A stretch of DNA of 22,870 bases from IMG/VR virus record IMGVR_UViG_3300026094_000039, positions 1 through 22,870 of that record; one strand, 5' to 3'. Source of the stretch: a virus. The position numbers and the translations under genes are program-made. The notes beneath the pieces are model-generated. The model ran no database searches. It worked only from the letters and a program-made list of their open reading frames with translations, and was not told the DNA's origin. Positions within the stretch are counted from its first letter, which is position 1. Each line of letters begins with the position of its first letter. Of this stretch, positions 8,322 through 15,202 are shown piece after piece.

Positions 8322-8552
8322 CTAATTTTCTTGTCTGTCCTCTTTCTCCCACTTCATATCTCTTAACATTCGGTAACACTTAAAAGCGGTGTAACTAACC
8401 GCAAGAAGTACCAAAATAGAATTACCTGTTGATTGTATAAGTTCATTCATTGCAACGATGTCCATTTTTGATACGCCAACTGTGCCAAAGCTAACACCAT
8501 TAACTATTCCTAAGTCTTTAAAGTCCTGTATATGTTGGGTTATATAACTCAT
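8322..8552 (-). CDS. small single-span membrane protein in the tail module
   Basis: A 76-residue protein with one hydrophobic segment at about residues 42-57 (GNSILVLLAVSYTAF) followed by a strongly charged tail (KCYRMLRDMKWEKEDRQEN). The charge pattern predicts N-out, C-in. It overlaps the tail-completion gene by 4 nt (ATGA). It could be a holin-like or other membrane protein, since no other holin is evident near the lysozyme, but its place between tail-completion and tail-tube genes is not the usual one for lysis genes. No family is recognised. Confidence 0.65.
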   Translation of the reverse strand: MSYITQHIQDFKDLGIVNGVSFGTVGVSKMDIVAMNELIQSTGNSILVLLAVSYTAFKCYRMLRDMKWEKEDRQEN

Positions 8553-8977
8553 GATTGCCTTATTAGATGTCTGAATCTTCCTTCAAGTATTTTATACATG
8601 TATGTTTCTGTTTTCTCTTCACGTGTTACAGCATTGTCAACTACCGTGCTGTTAACGTAAAAATCTGCCATAGTGAAAGCCGTCGGTCTTGCCCGTATAA
8701 TATCTTTAATATCGTTCCATACGGAATATATACCTGCATCACTGCCGAACCTACCTTGAAAACGATCTACAACGGAAATACTAAACGTACACTCATCTGC
8801 AAAATCTCCCTTAGAACTATTATCTGTTTCTGTATAGTCTCCTAACTGTATGTAAGGATAGGTTTCATTGTCAGGCACAACATCATAAACAGGTACAGTG
8901 CTACCGTCATAGGTAATATTGCCATTCAGTAATGAATAATATTGCGTTTGTAATTGTGTTGCTGGGCTTTTAGGCAT
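8549..8977 (-). CDS. tail completion protein (DUF3168-like)
   Basis: A 142-residue protein with the features of the DUF3168 / tail-terminator family: an N-terminal helix ending in a short beta turn, VYDVVPDNETYPYIQLGDY at about residues 30-48 (the PYI.LG motif is typical), then strands and a C-terminal RFRHLIR. Members cap the tail tube at its head-proximal end (compare lambda gpU). Gene order, after the gp10-like gene and before the major tail protein, supports this. It starts one nt inside the stop of the upstream gene. Confidence 0.85.
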   Translation of the reverse strand: MPKSPATQLQTQYYSLLNGNITYDGSTVPVYDVVPDNETYPYIQLGDYTETDNSSKGDFADECTFSISVVDRFQGRFGSDAGIYSVWNDIKDIIRARPTAFTMADFYVNSTVVDNAVTREEKTETYMYKILEGRFRHLIRQS

Positions 8978-9573
8978 TACACAAACTCATAATATTCAGC
9001 CTGAACACCTAATGTGATGTTCCCACCTGAATTATTGGTTATTGTTCTTACGTATGTTGTATTAGGCTTTAAAACAAACCCTACATTGCTCGAAAAAGTC
9101 TCACCTGCATTTTTACCAGTACCCGGTATATATAACGTTTCAATAGCCGTGCCACCGGTTACAACAGCACTATTATCATACCTTTGGAATGTCGCATTTG
9201 ACGTCTTAGAACTGCTTCTTAATTCATTAAATGATGTTAGTGATGTAGGTGTACCACTTATGCTCGCACCTTCTTTTAATATAGCTGTAACACCACCATC
9301 ATCAGGGCTGAATGATACATTTGTAATATATAACTGAGTAGATCCCGTCTGTATTTCAATGTGTTCTGATTCATTATTGGCAAGGTTAGAAATCTTTGCC
9401 CCAAAACGATACATATCTCCATCAAGTGTTCTCTTAACAGAGTTGTCCATTATAACAATTACATTATGATTACCATCCAAATAAACAGAATCTATTATGT
9501 CGGCTAAATTTACATTACGCCCATTGTCTTTAACAAACCTACCTGAACTCGCATGTTGATTCCTAACGGTCAT
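8977..9573 (-). CDS. putative virion protein, beta-rich, unknown function
   Basis: A 198-residue protein. Residues about 1-20 hold a basic start (HASSGRFVKDNGRNVN), then several amphipathic strands, and the C-terminus has a pattern seen in small phage structural proteins: FVLKPNTTYVRTITNNSGGN followed by a final strand with QAEYYE. It lies between head-closure and tail-completion genes with an 11-nt overlap upstream and 1-nt overlap downstream. A neck, collar or decoration role is inferred from position and predicted beta content only. I do not recognise a named family. Confidence 0.75.
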   Translation of the reverse strand: MTVRNQHASSGRFVKDNGRNVNLADIIDSVYLDGNHNVIVIMDNSVKRTLDGDMYRFGAKISNLANNESEHIEIQTGSTQLYITNVSFSPDDGGVTAILKEGASISGTPTSLTSFNELRSSSKTSNATFQRYDNSAVVTGGTAIETLYIPGTGKNAGETFSSNVGFVLKPNTTYVRTITNNSGGNITLGVQAEYYEFV

Positions 9574-10078
9574 TTAGCACCTTCTTTAAGTCTTTTAATA
9601 GTCTTTTGCGTTCTGCCTCAAATGCAGGGAATAGAAACGGCTGTGCGCTCACGCCTTCACGGGCTATACTTATTGAAATAGGATATACTGCATCTTCGGG
9701 AATACCTTTTTTCTTAGCCCAATTCCTAATACTCTTAACTAATTCATCAAAGGAACCACCACCGCCTTTAAACTGCATAGCATAGCCTTCTAATCCTGAC
9801 GGTACACTTACTTTACTCTTAGTTCCAAACTCGACATAAGGGGCATAGCGTGAGTTTACGATAACAGCCCAATTCAAATCCCTGTCTTTTTCAGCACTTA
9901 TAGAGGCTCTCAATCTACCATCGGCTCCAACAGGTGTGTTTTGCTTGGCTTTGGTTTCAATCATCTTAGCAGATTCCCCAATAGCTTGGTCTGCTCGCGC
10001 TTGTATATCCTCAGATTTGTCTTGTAGGGCGTTTATAGCCTTATTAACACCTTCTATCTTAGCACTAAGCTTCATCAC
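9563..10078 (-). CDS. HK97 gp10-like neck/tail-completion protein
   Basis: A 171-residue protein with the HK97 gp10 family signature: a long N-terminal helix (GVNKAINALQDKSEDIQARA), NTPVGADGRLRASI, the motif SRYAPYVEFGTKSK at about residues 77-90, and QPFLFPAFEAER near the C-terminus. Family members sit at the head-tail interface and are needed to complete the tail or joining region. The middle contains an extra Gly-rich loop (FKGGGG). It overlaps the adaptor upstream by 14 nt and the next gene by 11 nt. Confidence 0.9.
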   Translation of the reverse strand: MMKLSAKIEGVNKAINALQDKSEDIQARADQAIGESAKMIETKAKQNTPVGADGRLRASISAEKDRDLNWAVIVNSRYAPYVEFGTKSKVSVPSGLEGYAMQFKGGGGSFDELVKSIRNWAKKKGIPEDAVYPISISIAREGVSAQPFLFPAFEAERKRLLKDLKKVLNDR

Positions 10079-10445
10079 CGACCTCCTGAACTGCTATAAG
10101 CTCGGTATAGGTCTTTTCTTCGCCTTTGTCGATAGCGTATTCAATGTTAAATATCTTACCGTCATATTTTAATCTTAGCAGGTAGTCATACGTTTCTCTG
10201 TTATATCCCGCTGTTACAAAATCATCCCTGTAACGTGTTACAATCTTATACTTGACATTACCCCTTAACGCTCCTGTTTCGAGAGCCTCGCGCCCCGATT
10301 GTGGCTTAACATCCAACCATGCAGAGGCTAACGTAGTCCATGTTTGGGAAGTGCCACCTATACTATCGGTAGTCGTGGTATAATACTCAAACGTACCACG
10401 CTGTTTCATTAATCCGACATTATAAGAGCGATCACGAGTTTTCAA
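10065..10445 (-). CDS. head closure protein (SPP1 gp16-like / head-tail adaptor)
   Basis: A 126-residue protein matching the phage head-tail joining family: MKQRGTFEYYTTTTDSIGG followed by TWTTLASAWLDVKPQSGRE, then a second half with KYKIVTRYRDDF and YDGKIFNIEYAIDKGE. SPP1 gp16 and lambda gpFII homologues plug the connector after packaging. An internal start at M13 would give a 114-residue protein beginning at the conserved segment and is possible; I kept the first ATG because it gives the 4-nt ATGA overlap with the upstream gene. Confidence 0.9.
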   Translation of the reverse strand: MKTRDRSYNVGLMKQRGTFEYYTTTTDSIGGTSQTWTTLASAWLDVKPQSGREALETGALRGNVKYKIVTRYRDDFVTAGYNRETYDYLLRLKYDGKIFNIEYAIDKGEEKTYTELIAVQEVGDEA

Positions 10446-11041
10446 AACTTCCTGTATTTGATTAGTATCTTCTTACTTGAATTTGGTAACATAGAAACAC
10501 TCATTCCACCTACAACATCCTGCCTGTCTTCAAAGTTACTTAGTACAGCCTTCTTTAAAGCCAACCTTATGTCATTAGGTACGCCATCGAAAGCACTTAC
10601 ATAAACCACTTCCAATTTTGTGCGGTTGTAGGGGGATTCATATCCATAAACCTCATCTATAAGCAACCTACTACCTACTAACCGATAATCTTCATCAACG
10701 GTAAGGGTTGTTTCCGTTCCGTCGCTTTCAATCGTTTTAACGGTAGTTATAGAGTCAACTGGCTGAAACGGTAAAGGAACTTCACTACCAAAGTTTTCCC
10801 ATACAGCTGTAACATCTTTGCTTTTAACAGGTATCTGATAGTTGTTCTCAATATCTGCTGTAACCTCATCAATAAGATCCGAAATCAAATCATCTTCATC
10901 AGACGTATCTATTTTAAGCCATGACTTAGCATCTGCCGTGCTTATTAAATCACTTGCGCCATCAGTGTCAGATACAGTAAGCGTAAGAACACCGTTCTGC
11001 CCGTAGTTACCGCTTGATGTTCGTGTTCTATACAGCCCCAT
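10442..11041 (-). CDS. head-tail connector protein (gp6-like)
   Basis: A 199-residue protein with the gp6/gp15-like connector signature: LISTADAKSWLKIDTSDEDDLISDLIDEV at about residues 32-60 (the helical start of the family), then ENNYQIPV, PLPFQPVDSITTVKTI, and a C-terminal helix after DGVPNDIRLALKKAVLSNFEDR. The ring it forms sits under the portal. The family-like region begins at about residue 30; the first 30 residues are Ser/Gly/Thr-rich and may be flexible. It overlaps the upstream small gene by 14 nt and the adaptor by 4 nt. Confidence 0.9.
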   Translation of the reverse strand: MGLYRTRTSSGNYGQNGVLTLTVSDTDGASDLISTADAKSWLKIDTSDEDDLISDLIDEVTADIENNYQIPVKSKDVTAVWENFGSEVPLPFQPVDSITTVKTIESDGTETTLTVDEDYRLVGSRLLIDEVYGYESPYNRTKLEVVYVSAFDGVPNDIRLALKKAVLSNFEDRQDVVGGMSVSMLPNSSKKILIKYRKF

Positions 11042-11306
11042 TTATTTCATCCCTTTTTGTTTCGGCTTCCGCTTTAGTCAATCGGTCTATAACTTGATCG
11101 CCTTTCTTAACAAGAAACATAGGCCCGCCATCATGCTCAATGGTAGCTTTAGCATCGGCATTGTAAGCCCTTTTATCTTCTTTGGTTTCATATATAAGGT
11201 TTTTTCGCTTTAGCTTCTGAACATCTTGCTTGCGAACTTTAATCTTATCGCCTGCTTTTACGTTCTGTCCTTGCATTTTAAACGCTCGTGTTGCTCTGTA
11301 TTCCAT
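11028..11306 (-). CDS. small protein after major capsid, unknown function
   Basis: A 92-residue, Lys-rich protein. The first half looks like a small SH3-like barrel (RAFKMQGQNVKAGDKIKV), and the second half has another short beta pair (GGPMFLVKKGDQVIDRLTKAEAE) ending in a helix. It could be a head-completion or decoration protein by position, just after the major capsid gene and overlapping the connector gene. I do not recognise the family. Confidence 0.7.
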   Translation of the reverse strand: MEYRATRAFKMQGQNVKAGDKIKVRKQDVQKLKRKNLIYETKEDKRAYNADAKATIEHDGGPMFLVKKGDQVIDRLTKAEAETKRDEINGAV

Positions 11307-11327
11307 AAGTATAGATTAAATTAATAG

Positions 11328-11369
11328 AGGAACGGGCGGAGTCGAACCGCCCCAAGTTCCAAAGTTCCT
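11328..11369 (-). other. tRNA-like T-arm/acceptor structure after the capsid gene
   Basis: In the gap between the capsid stop (11379) and the next ATG (11306), the minus strand holds a 6-bp GC stem GGGCGG/CCGCCC with the 7-nt loop TTCGACT, a perfect match to the tRNA T-loop consensus and to the box GGTTCGANTCC. Directly 3' of it, GTTCCT pairs with AGGAAC further 5', giving an acceptor-like extension with an 11-nt bulge (TTTGGAACTTG) where the D and anticodon arms would be. It is followed by CTATTAATTTAAT, not CCA. No complete tRNA could be drawn: a cloverleaf reaching back into the capsid codons has a bulged acceptor and an unpaired anticodon stem. It may be an mRNA processing or stabilising element, a terminator-like hairpin, or a tRNA remnant. 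Confidence 0.6.
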
Positions 11370-11371
11370 TG

Positions 11372-11385
11372 CTCCTGTTTAGGAG
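11372..11385 (-). other. short hairpin spanning the capsid stop codon
   Basis: CTCCT-AAAC-AGGAG, a 5-bp perfect stem with a 4-nt loop, overlapping the TAA of the major capsid gene (11381-11379) and lying 3 nt before the tRNA-like structure. The two together form a compact structured block of about 58 nt between a high-copy gene and a low-copy gene, as expected of an element that separates their expression. No U-tract follows it. Confidence 0.4.
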
Positions 11386-12629
11386 TTACCTGCATTTTGT
11401 ATCGCAGTAGCGAAGTTACCAAATCGACCTGCATCAGGTAGATATGTTGGCAGTGCTAAACGACCTGAAATCTGAACAGTTACCAAGTCTTTGATAACAT
11501 TGTCCTGATCTTGTTCGTAGAATCGAACACTCATTCCTTCTCTATCAAATAGAGTAGTCAACTGTGGGAAGTCAGCGACTAAGAAGTCATTAATGTTACC
11601 GTCTGTGCTGTTAATAGCGTTAGTTGCTACAATAGGAACGCCCATAACTCGTGGCATCTGATTACCGAATACTACTTCCTGTGGGAAAATGTATTGACCG
11701 TCAGCATCCTTGCGCTGAATCATTTCGAAGTATCGTGAAATACTTACCATGATAGCAGAAGGGTTGTAGTTATCGGTTCTGATTTGCTGAATAGCTTGCA
11801 ACAGTACATCATATTCCTGTGCATTAGCATCGCCAGTATAAGCATCTAACGTATAATCGGTTGCAGTGGTGGTCAAACCGTCAAGGTCTGCTCCTGTACC
11901 GCCTCCGTATAGTAACTGAGCATCTTCTTCATTCATGTACTTCTGTGAGCCACGCAATGAGATATGAGAAGCCAACCCCTGTGTGTCATTCAATGCTTCC
12001 TTAGAAACACGGAAATGAGCAGAGATTTTAGTTACGTTTGCATCAGTTGCTGTCAAGTCGAAATCACTTTGACCTGATGCGTTGTTTTCAGAACTTGTAG
12101 CCGTTCCATCAGTATAGTTAGATTCCTGAATATAACGAATCTTATCAGAGCTTGTAGTTCCTTGTGGTAAGAACTGACGTACTCGAACCTGACGCTCTGC
12201 ATTGAACTTAAAGCCAGGTACATAGTCAGCAGGCACTACATCATTAGTGTAAGCATCTGCTTCCGTAATAACGGCTTTAGTCTGCATTGCAAATGGTCTG
12301 CCATGCTCTTTGAAAGCATCCATCTGCTCTTTATTCTCAGATAAAGCATCAATCATTTGGTCTTTAAAACTACGTGGTGTGTTTCCACCGCCACTTAATC
12401 TACCGCCTGCTTTCTCGATAGCATCAATGCGCTCTCGCTCTGCTAATAGCTTTTCTTCAAGGTTCTTATTCTGATTCTTAAGAGTTTCCTCTACTTCGCC
12501 TGTGTTCTTGGCTTGCTCTTCCATTTTGGTTTGCAAGGCTTCAAGATCGGCTTCATATTTTTTGGCCTTTTCCTCGTATGTTGCTTTTACGTCAGACAAA
12601 CCTTCCTGTAATGTTTTTTCAATATCCAT
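11379..12629 (-). CDS. major capsid protein (HK97 fold)
   Basis: A 416-residue protein. Residues 1-75 are a charged coiled coil (EEKAKKYEADLEALQTKMEE and similar), the delta/scaffold domain normally removed by the prohead protease. The Gly-rich RLSGGGN segment near 77-84 marks the end of that domain, and the exact cut may fall between it and about residue 112. The rest has the HK97-fold pattern: VPADYVPGFKFNAERQVRVRQ (E-loop and N-arm region), SAHFRVSKEALNDTQGL, QLLYGGGTGADLDGLTT, and the spine/A-domain close FDREGMSVRFYEQDQDNVIKD. The start overlaps the protease by 11 nt, the usual protease-capsid pair. Confidence 0.95.
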   Translation of the reverse strand: MDIEKTLQEGLSDVKATYEEKAKKYEADLEALQTKMEEQAKNTGEVEETLKNQNKNLEEKLLAERERIDAIEKAGGRLSGGGNTPRSFKDQMIDALSENKEQMDAFKEHGRPFAMQTKAVITEADAYTNDVVPADYVPGFKFNAERQVRVRQFLPQGTTSSDKIRYIQESNYTDGTATSSENNASGQSDFDLTATDANVTKISAHFRVSKEALNDTQGLASHISLRGSQKYMNEEDAQLLYGGGTGADLDGLTTTATDYTLDAYTGDANAQEYDVLLQAIQQIRTDNYNPSAIMVSISRYFEMIQRKDADGQYIFPQEVVFGNQMPRVMGVPIVATNAINSTDGNINDFLVADFPQLTTLFDREGMSVRFYEQDQDNVIKDLVTVQISGRLALPTYLPDAGRFGNFATAIQNAGNS

Positions 12630-13374
12630 TGAATATACCTTTTACTTTATTTTCTAATTTGAATTGCTCAAAGATTGCTTTTATATCGGCTTGGTCTTGT
12701 GAAGTGTCGTCTGACGGCTTTACATTCTTAAGTGATTTTCTAATCCTTGATTCTATGTGTTCCCTTTGTTTTTTGATGATTTGGAACGTGTCATCCGTGT
12801 AATCTCCTTTATACCATGCTTTATTAAGCGTATCATAACGCTCTAATAGTGCATCAAAATCCTTAGCCTTACCCATTCCGCCGACGGCCATTTCATTAGC
12901 CCCCCATGTAACCGTAGAACCTTCCCACATCTTAACTTCTGTAACAATGTTTGCTCTATCTTCATCAGAGTAATCACCCTTTATGATATTAATACCAACA
13001 GAGTGCTCTTTATACACCCCGTCCTTGTATAGTTTAAGGGTATCGGTTCCGTATTGGGTTTCGCTTATCGCTGTGGTAAATTTAAGCCCATAATCATCTT
13101 CATATAATTCCATTGGCTTACCTAATGGCTTGGCAGGGTCATGCTGTAACAAATGCATGATTCTATTCTTCCCTCTTGGCCCCCGTTCTTCAATCGTCTT
13201 AGAGTAGCACCCCCTTTTCAACATATCACCATCAGAATCAACGAAGTCAAATGCAGAGAAGTAACCGCTTACCATACGGCTTTCCATATCTACATCTTTA
13301 ATTGATCCTGAGATCATTTTAGCTTTATAGCCTATATCATAGGATTGGGGGGTGTCGGCTTTTTGCTTATTCAT
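12619..13374 (-). CDS. prohead maturation protease (HK97 family, U35)
   Basis: A 251-residue serine protease that removes the capsid delta domain inside the prohead. The HK97-type catalytic residues are visible: H78 in LLQHDPAKPLGK and S125 in KEHSVGINI, with the third residue probably acidic around 145-155. N-terminal SGYFSAFDFVDSDGD is the usual family start. The C-terminal 80 residues are charged and helical, consistent with a scaffold-like tail that is self-cleaved. It is the first gene of the capsid block and has a promoter-like sequence 30-60 nt upstream. It is separated from the portal/MuF block by the glycan insert, which is unusual because these genes normally adjoin. Confidence 0.93.
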   Translation of the reverse strand: MNKQKADTPQSYDIGYKAKMISGSIKDVDMESRMVSGYFSAFDFVDSDGDMLKRGCYSKTIEERGPRGKNRIMHLLQHDPAKPLGKPMELYEDDYGLKFTTAISETQYGTDTLKLYKDGVYKEHSVGINIIKGDYSDEDRANIVTEVKMWEGSTVTWGANEMAVGGMGKAKDFDALLERYDTLNKAWYKGDYTDDTFQIIKKQREHIESRIRKSLKNVKPSDDTSQDQADIKAIFEQFKLENKVKGIFNGY

Positions 13375-13377
13375 AAG

Positions 13378-13393
13378 TTTAGGCTTGACTAAA
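13378..13393 (-). repeat. 16-nt palindromic repeat, copy 1
   Basis: TTTAGGCTTGACTAAA (plus strand), differing at one base from the copy at 19855-19870. The ends TTTAG and CTAAA are complementary, so it can form a short hairpin or be a dimeric binding site. It begins 3 nt upstream of the protease ATG on the minus strand. It could be an operator or a leader regulatory element. Confidence 0.5.
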
Positions 13394-13405
13394 TAAAGTT
13401 TTAGC

Positions 13406-13437
13406 TAAAGATAAGCTATTTTACATTCTTTTACAAA
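13406..13437 (-). promoter_or_regulatory. Bacteroidota-type promoter of the capsid block
   Basis: On the minus strand TTTG (13437-13434), a 20-nt spacer, then TATCTTTA (13413-13406). The Bacteroidota sigma-ABfr consensus is TTTG, about 19-20 nt, TAnnTTTG; only the last base differs. It would start transcription about 25 nt before the protease ATG, near or inside the palindromic repeat. It lies in a 116-nt divergent intergenic region (13375-13490). A plus-strand promoter for 13491 was not convincing; TGTGTTTG at about 13462-13469 is a weak candidate. Confidence 0.45.
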
Positions 13438-13490
13438 GGTTAGAGAGTTAATTATGTATTTTGTGTTTGACTTTTAACAAAACAGGTATT

Positions 13491-13757
13491 ATGACTTCTA
13501 AACAACAAGAAAAATTAAGCAGATTAATAGATAATTTTCAGAATAATGAAACGGTATTTATAAAAGGGCTGGAGTTCTATATATTAGAAATAAACACATT
13601 TGGCTTACATGAAGATGTTAATATATCTTTACGCCTTAAAAACGAATATGAAAAGCCTGAAAGAAGTATATCAGACTTTGAAACAGCAGAACTTATTAAC
13701 GAATTACAGGGTAGAATTGACAATATAAAAGATGACATGGATAGATATTATGACTGA
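13491..13757 (+). CDS. small protein, first gene of a plus-strand cassette
   Basis: An 88-residue protein from the ATG at 13491; reading on from the upstream TTG adds 10 residues but lacks support. It has an N-terminal helix (TSKQQEKLSRLIDNFQNNE), a beta-type middle (VFIKGLEFYILEINTF, NISLRLKNEY), and a helical acidic C-terminus. It is encoded against the direction of the surrounding head genes, is AT-rich, and overlaps the next plus-strand gene by 8 nt. This is the position of a 'moron', an extra gene added to a structural module. Function unknown. Confidence 0.65.
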   Translation: MTSKQQEKLSRLIDNFQNNETVFIKGLEFYILEINTFGLHEDVNISLRLKNEYEKPERSISDFETAELINELQGRIDNIKDDMDRYYD

Positions 13758-13875
13758 ACAAGAATTAGACCACATTAAGTGGATAGGGGATAGGCTTATT
13801 TATAAGCACGGTGAAAGTAAAAACATTGATTACATTATAAAGCTTAACAATATAATAGAAAAGTATGATAAGTGA
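13750..13875 (+). CDS. 41-residue protein, second gene of the cassette
   Basis: MTEQELDHIKWIGDRLIYKH at the start, then a helical stretch ending NIIEKYDK. It begins 8 nt before the end of the upstream gene and its own end overlaps the next start by 11 nt, which is the best evidence that it is translated. It resembles a small helical protein or a short coupling peptide; no family recognised. Confidence 0.5.
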   Translation: MTEQELDHIKWIGDRLIYKHGESKNIDYIIKLNNIIEKYDK

Positions 13876-14053
13876 AAAAGAATTAGAACGAATCGACAAC
13901 TTACCGCTTATAGAAAGAGCAGAGGAACGGTTAAAGCATAACTTAGCTGTTAGTAAAGAGGATATAAGTTTAATGATTGAGTATTTGAGAGTGTTTAAGA
14001 AGCATCCCACAGATATTGATGTTGATGAATATAATTTTAAGAATAGCCTTTAA
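13865..14053 (+). CDS. 62-residue helical protein, third gene of the cassette
   Basis: A charged, mostly helical protein (ISEKELERIDNLPLIERAEE at the start, then SKEDISLMIEYLRVFKKHPT). It shares the Glu/Leu-rich E-x-ELE/ELD type of start with the 41-residue protein before it (TEQELDHI against SEKELERI), suggesting that the two are related or that one arose by duplication. Its end overlaps the convergent glycosyltransferase gene by 17 nt, so this cassette and that gene read into each other. Function unknown. Confidence 0.6.
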   Translation: MISEKELERIDNLPLIERAEERLKHNLAVSKEDISLMIEYLRVFKKHPTDIDVDEYNFKNSL

Positions 14054-14720
14054 TATCACATATTCCATCTGCAACCTTGTTCTGTTCCTCACAGTTCATC
14101 TTATGCTCTCGATATATAGAATAGTCTGAGTTTGTAATAAGCGATTTAAGCCACCAAATCCGATGCTGAATACATAGTGCCGGTATGCCACGTTTGGCAA
14201 GCTCTAACCCACACATAAGGTCGCTCATCTTGTATTTGTCCCAAGTCAACGGGTCAAAGCGTAGTAATGAAGTATGAAAAGCACTTACACCTGTTCCCGG
14301 TACATCTATCTCCCAATTACCCTTAACAGTGCGATTAAATGCAAACCTCTTATGTCCTGAGTAGTAATCTAACCCCTTGCCATCTAATTTTCTGCCATGA
14401 TACGTGATAAAGTGCTTATTGTACTTCTTTAGATATCTAAGCGTATTCTCTATGTAGTTATCAGGGTATTCAATATCGTCATCGCAAGTAAAGAAGTATT
14501 CATCTTTTGCATAAGGTAAGAATGCAAACTTTCCGTTATCGGTTAGATCACGCCCTGTGTAAACTTTAACTATATCTCTTTCAATATCGGGTAGGTAGTC
14601 ATTAGCATACACCCTAATAACATCGGGCTTTACTGTTTGACCTAACAGGCTCTCTATAACTTTAGGCAGCAACTCCTTACGTCCTGAGAATGTAGCTAAA
14701 TTGACTGATATTTTACTCAT
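14037..14720 (-). CDS. glycosyltransferase, GT-A fold (GT2-like)
   Basis: A 227-residue protein with a family-2-like start (ISVNLATFSGRKELLPKVIESLLGQTVKPD), the nucleotide-sugar metal motif FTCDDDIEYPDNYI (D80-D82), and a later GTGVSAFHTSLL region that may form the acceptor side. The C-terminal half has CGLELAKRGIPALCI, which corresponds to the conserved acidic/hydrophobic block of GT2 enzymes. It lies last in the glycan insert, downstream of the sulfotransferase-like gene with an 8-nt overlap. Substrate unknown. Confidence 0.85.
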   Translation of the reverse strand: MSKISVNLATFSGRKELLPKVIESLLGQTVKPDVIRVYANDYLPDIERDIVKVYTGRDLTDNGKFAFLPYAKDEYFFTCDDDIEYPDNYIENTLRYLKKYNKHFITYHGRKLDGKGLDYYSGHKRFAFNRTVKGNWEIDVPGTGVSAFHTSLLRFDPLTWDKYKMSDLMCGLELAKRGIPALCIQHRIWWLKSLITNSDYSIYREHKMNCEEQNKVADGICDIKGYS

Positions 14721-15201
14721 GGCTTATATGGTTAGCAAATAAGAATGTTTCGTCATCATAACCCTCTTTAGGTGGCTTAATAGCTTCAAATTCTTTCAGT
14801 ACAGCCTCACAATCAATATCTAACCCTAATATGTTCTTAATGGTATAGATACACTCTAACGGCTTATTTACTATTTCATCATAGTGCATGTGTATTGACT
14901 TTCTACGCCACAATTCAAGTTGTTTCCGCATCCATGTAATACTTCGCTTGCTACCACCAAATACACGCTGTAAGCTATTCAATATATCCTTATCGTTTCT
15001 GTCTGTGGTGAATATGTAATCAGCTTTATTGTATAAACTTTTATCGAATGGGTGCATCTTTATTATATTAACCCCATCCTTTATCGTATAGGCTTCACCC
15101 CAAGTATGTACGTCTAAGCCCGCATGTAAACAGCATAACCTAACCATATTGAATTGTGCTGTACTCCCCGAACGCTTTATTCCGCTAATTACAATTATCA
15201 T
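14713..15201 (-). CDS. sulfotransferase-like protein
   Basis: A 162-residue protein with a nucleotide-binding loop GIKRSGST at residues 7-14, matching the 5'-phosphosulfate-binding loop of PAPS sulfotransferases better than a standard P-loop kinase (no GK[ST]). Further matches to that fold are YIFTTDRNDKDILNSLQ, equivalent to the 3'-phosphate-binding Arg/Asp segment, and SIHMHYDEIVNKP...IKNILGL, equivalent to the LRYEDLxxDP...FLGL region near the C-terminus of such enzymes. It is shorter than typical (about 250-300 aa), so the acceptor region must be minimal. A sulfotransferase would transfer sulfate from PAPS to a sugar or tyrosine; the sugar is favoured because of the neighbouring glycosyltransferases. 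It is not certain that it is active. Confidence 0.7.
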   Translation of the reverse strand: MIIVISGIKRSGSTAQFNMVRLCCLHAGLDVHTWGEAYTIKDGVNIIKMHPFDKSLYNKADYIFTTDRNDKDILNSLQRVFGGSKRSITWMRKQLELWRRKSIHMHYDEIVNKPLECIYTIKNILGLDIDCEAVLKEFEAIKPPKEGYDDETFLFANHISHE

Positions 15202-15202
15202 T

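Noticed and set aside
11328-11369. Phage attachment site (tRNA 3'-end identity)
   Set aside because: attP often carries a tRNA 3' end, but no integrase is in the window and the site lies in the middle of an essential structural operon.
11326-11400. A complete tRNA gene on the minus strand after the capsid gene
   Set aside because: The T-arm is perfect, but no 5' acceptor strand with D and anticodon arms can be drawn; the only near fit uses capsid codons with a bulge and a mostly unpaired anticodon stem. Reported as tRNA-like instead.
13461-13490. TTG start adding 10 residues to the first plus-strand cassette gene
   Set aside because: The ATG at 13491 is available, the extra residues have no conserved features, and the segment is in the divergent promoter region.
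13765-14010. 81-codon minus-strand frame opposite the small plus-strand genes
   Set aside because: Low-complexity Ile/Leu/Ser-rich translation and no coupling to neighbours. The plus-strand set has chained overlaps and is preferred, though this choice is less certain than elsewhere.
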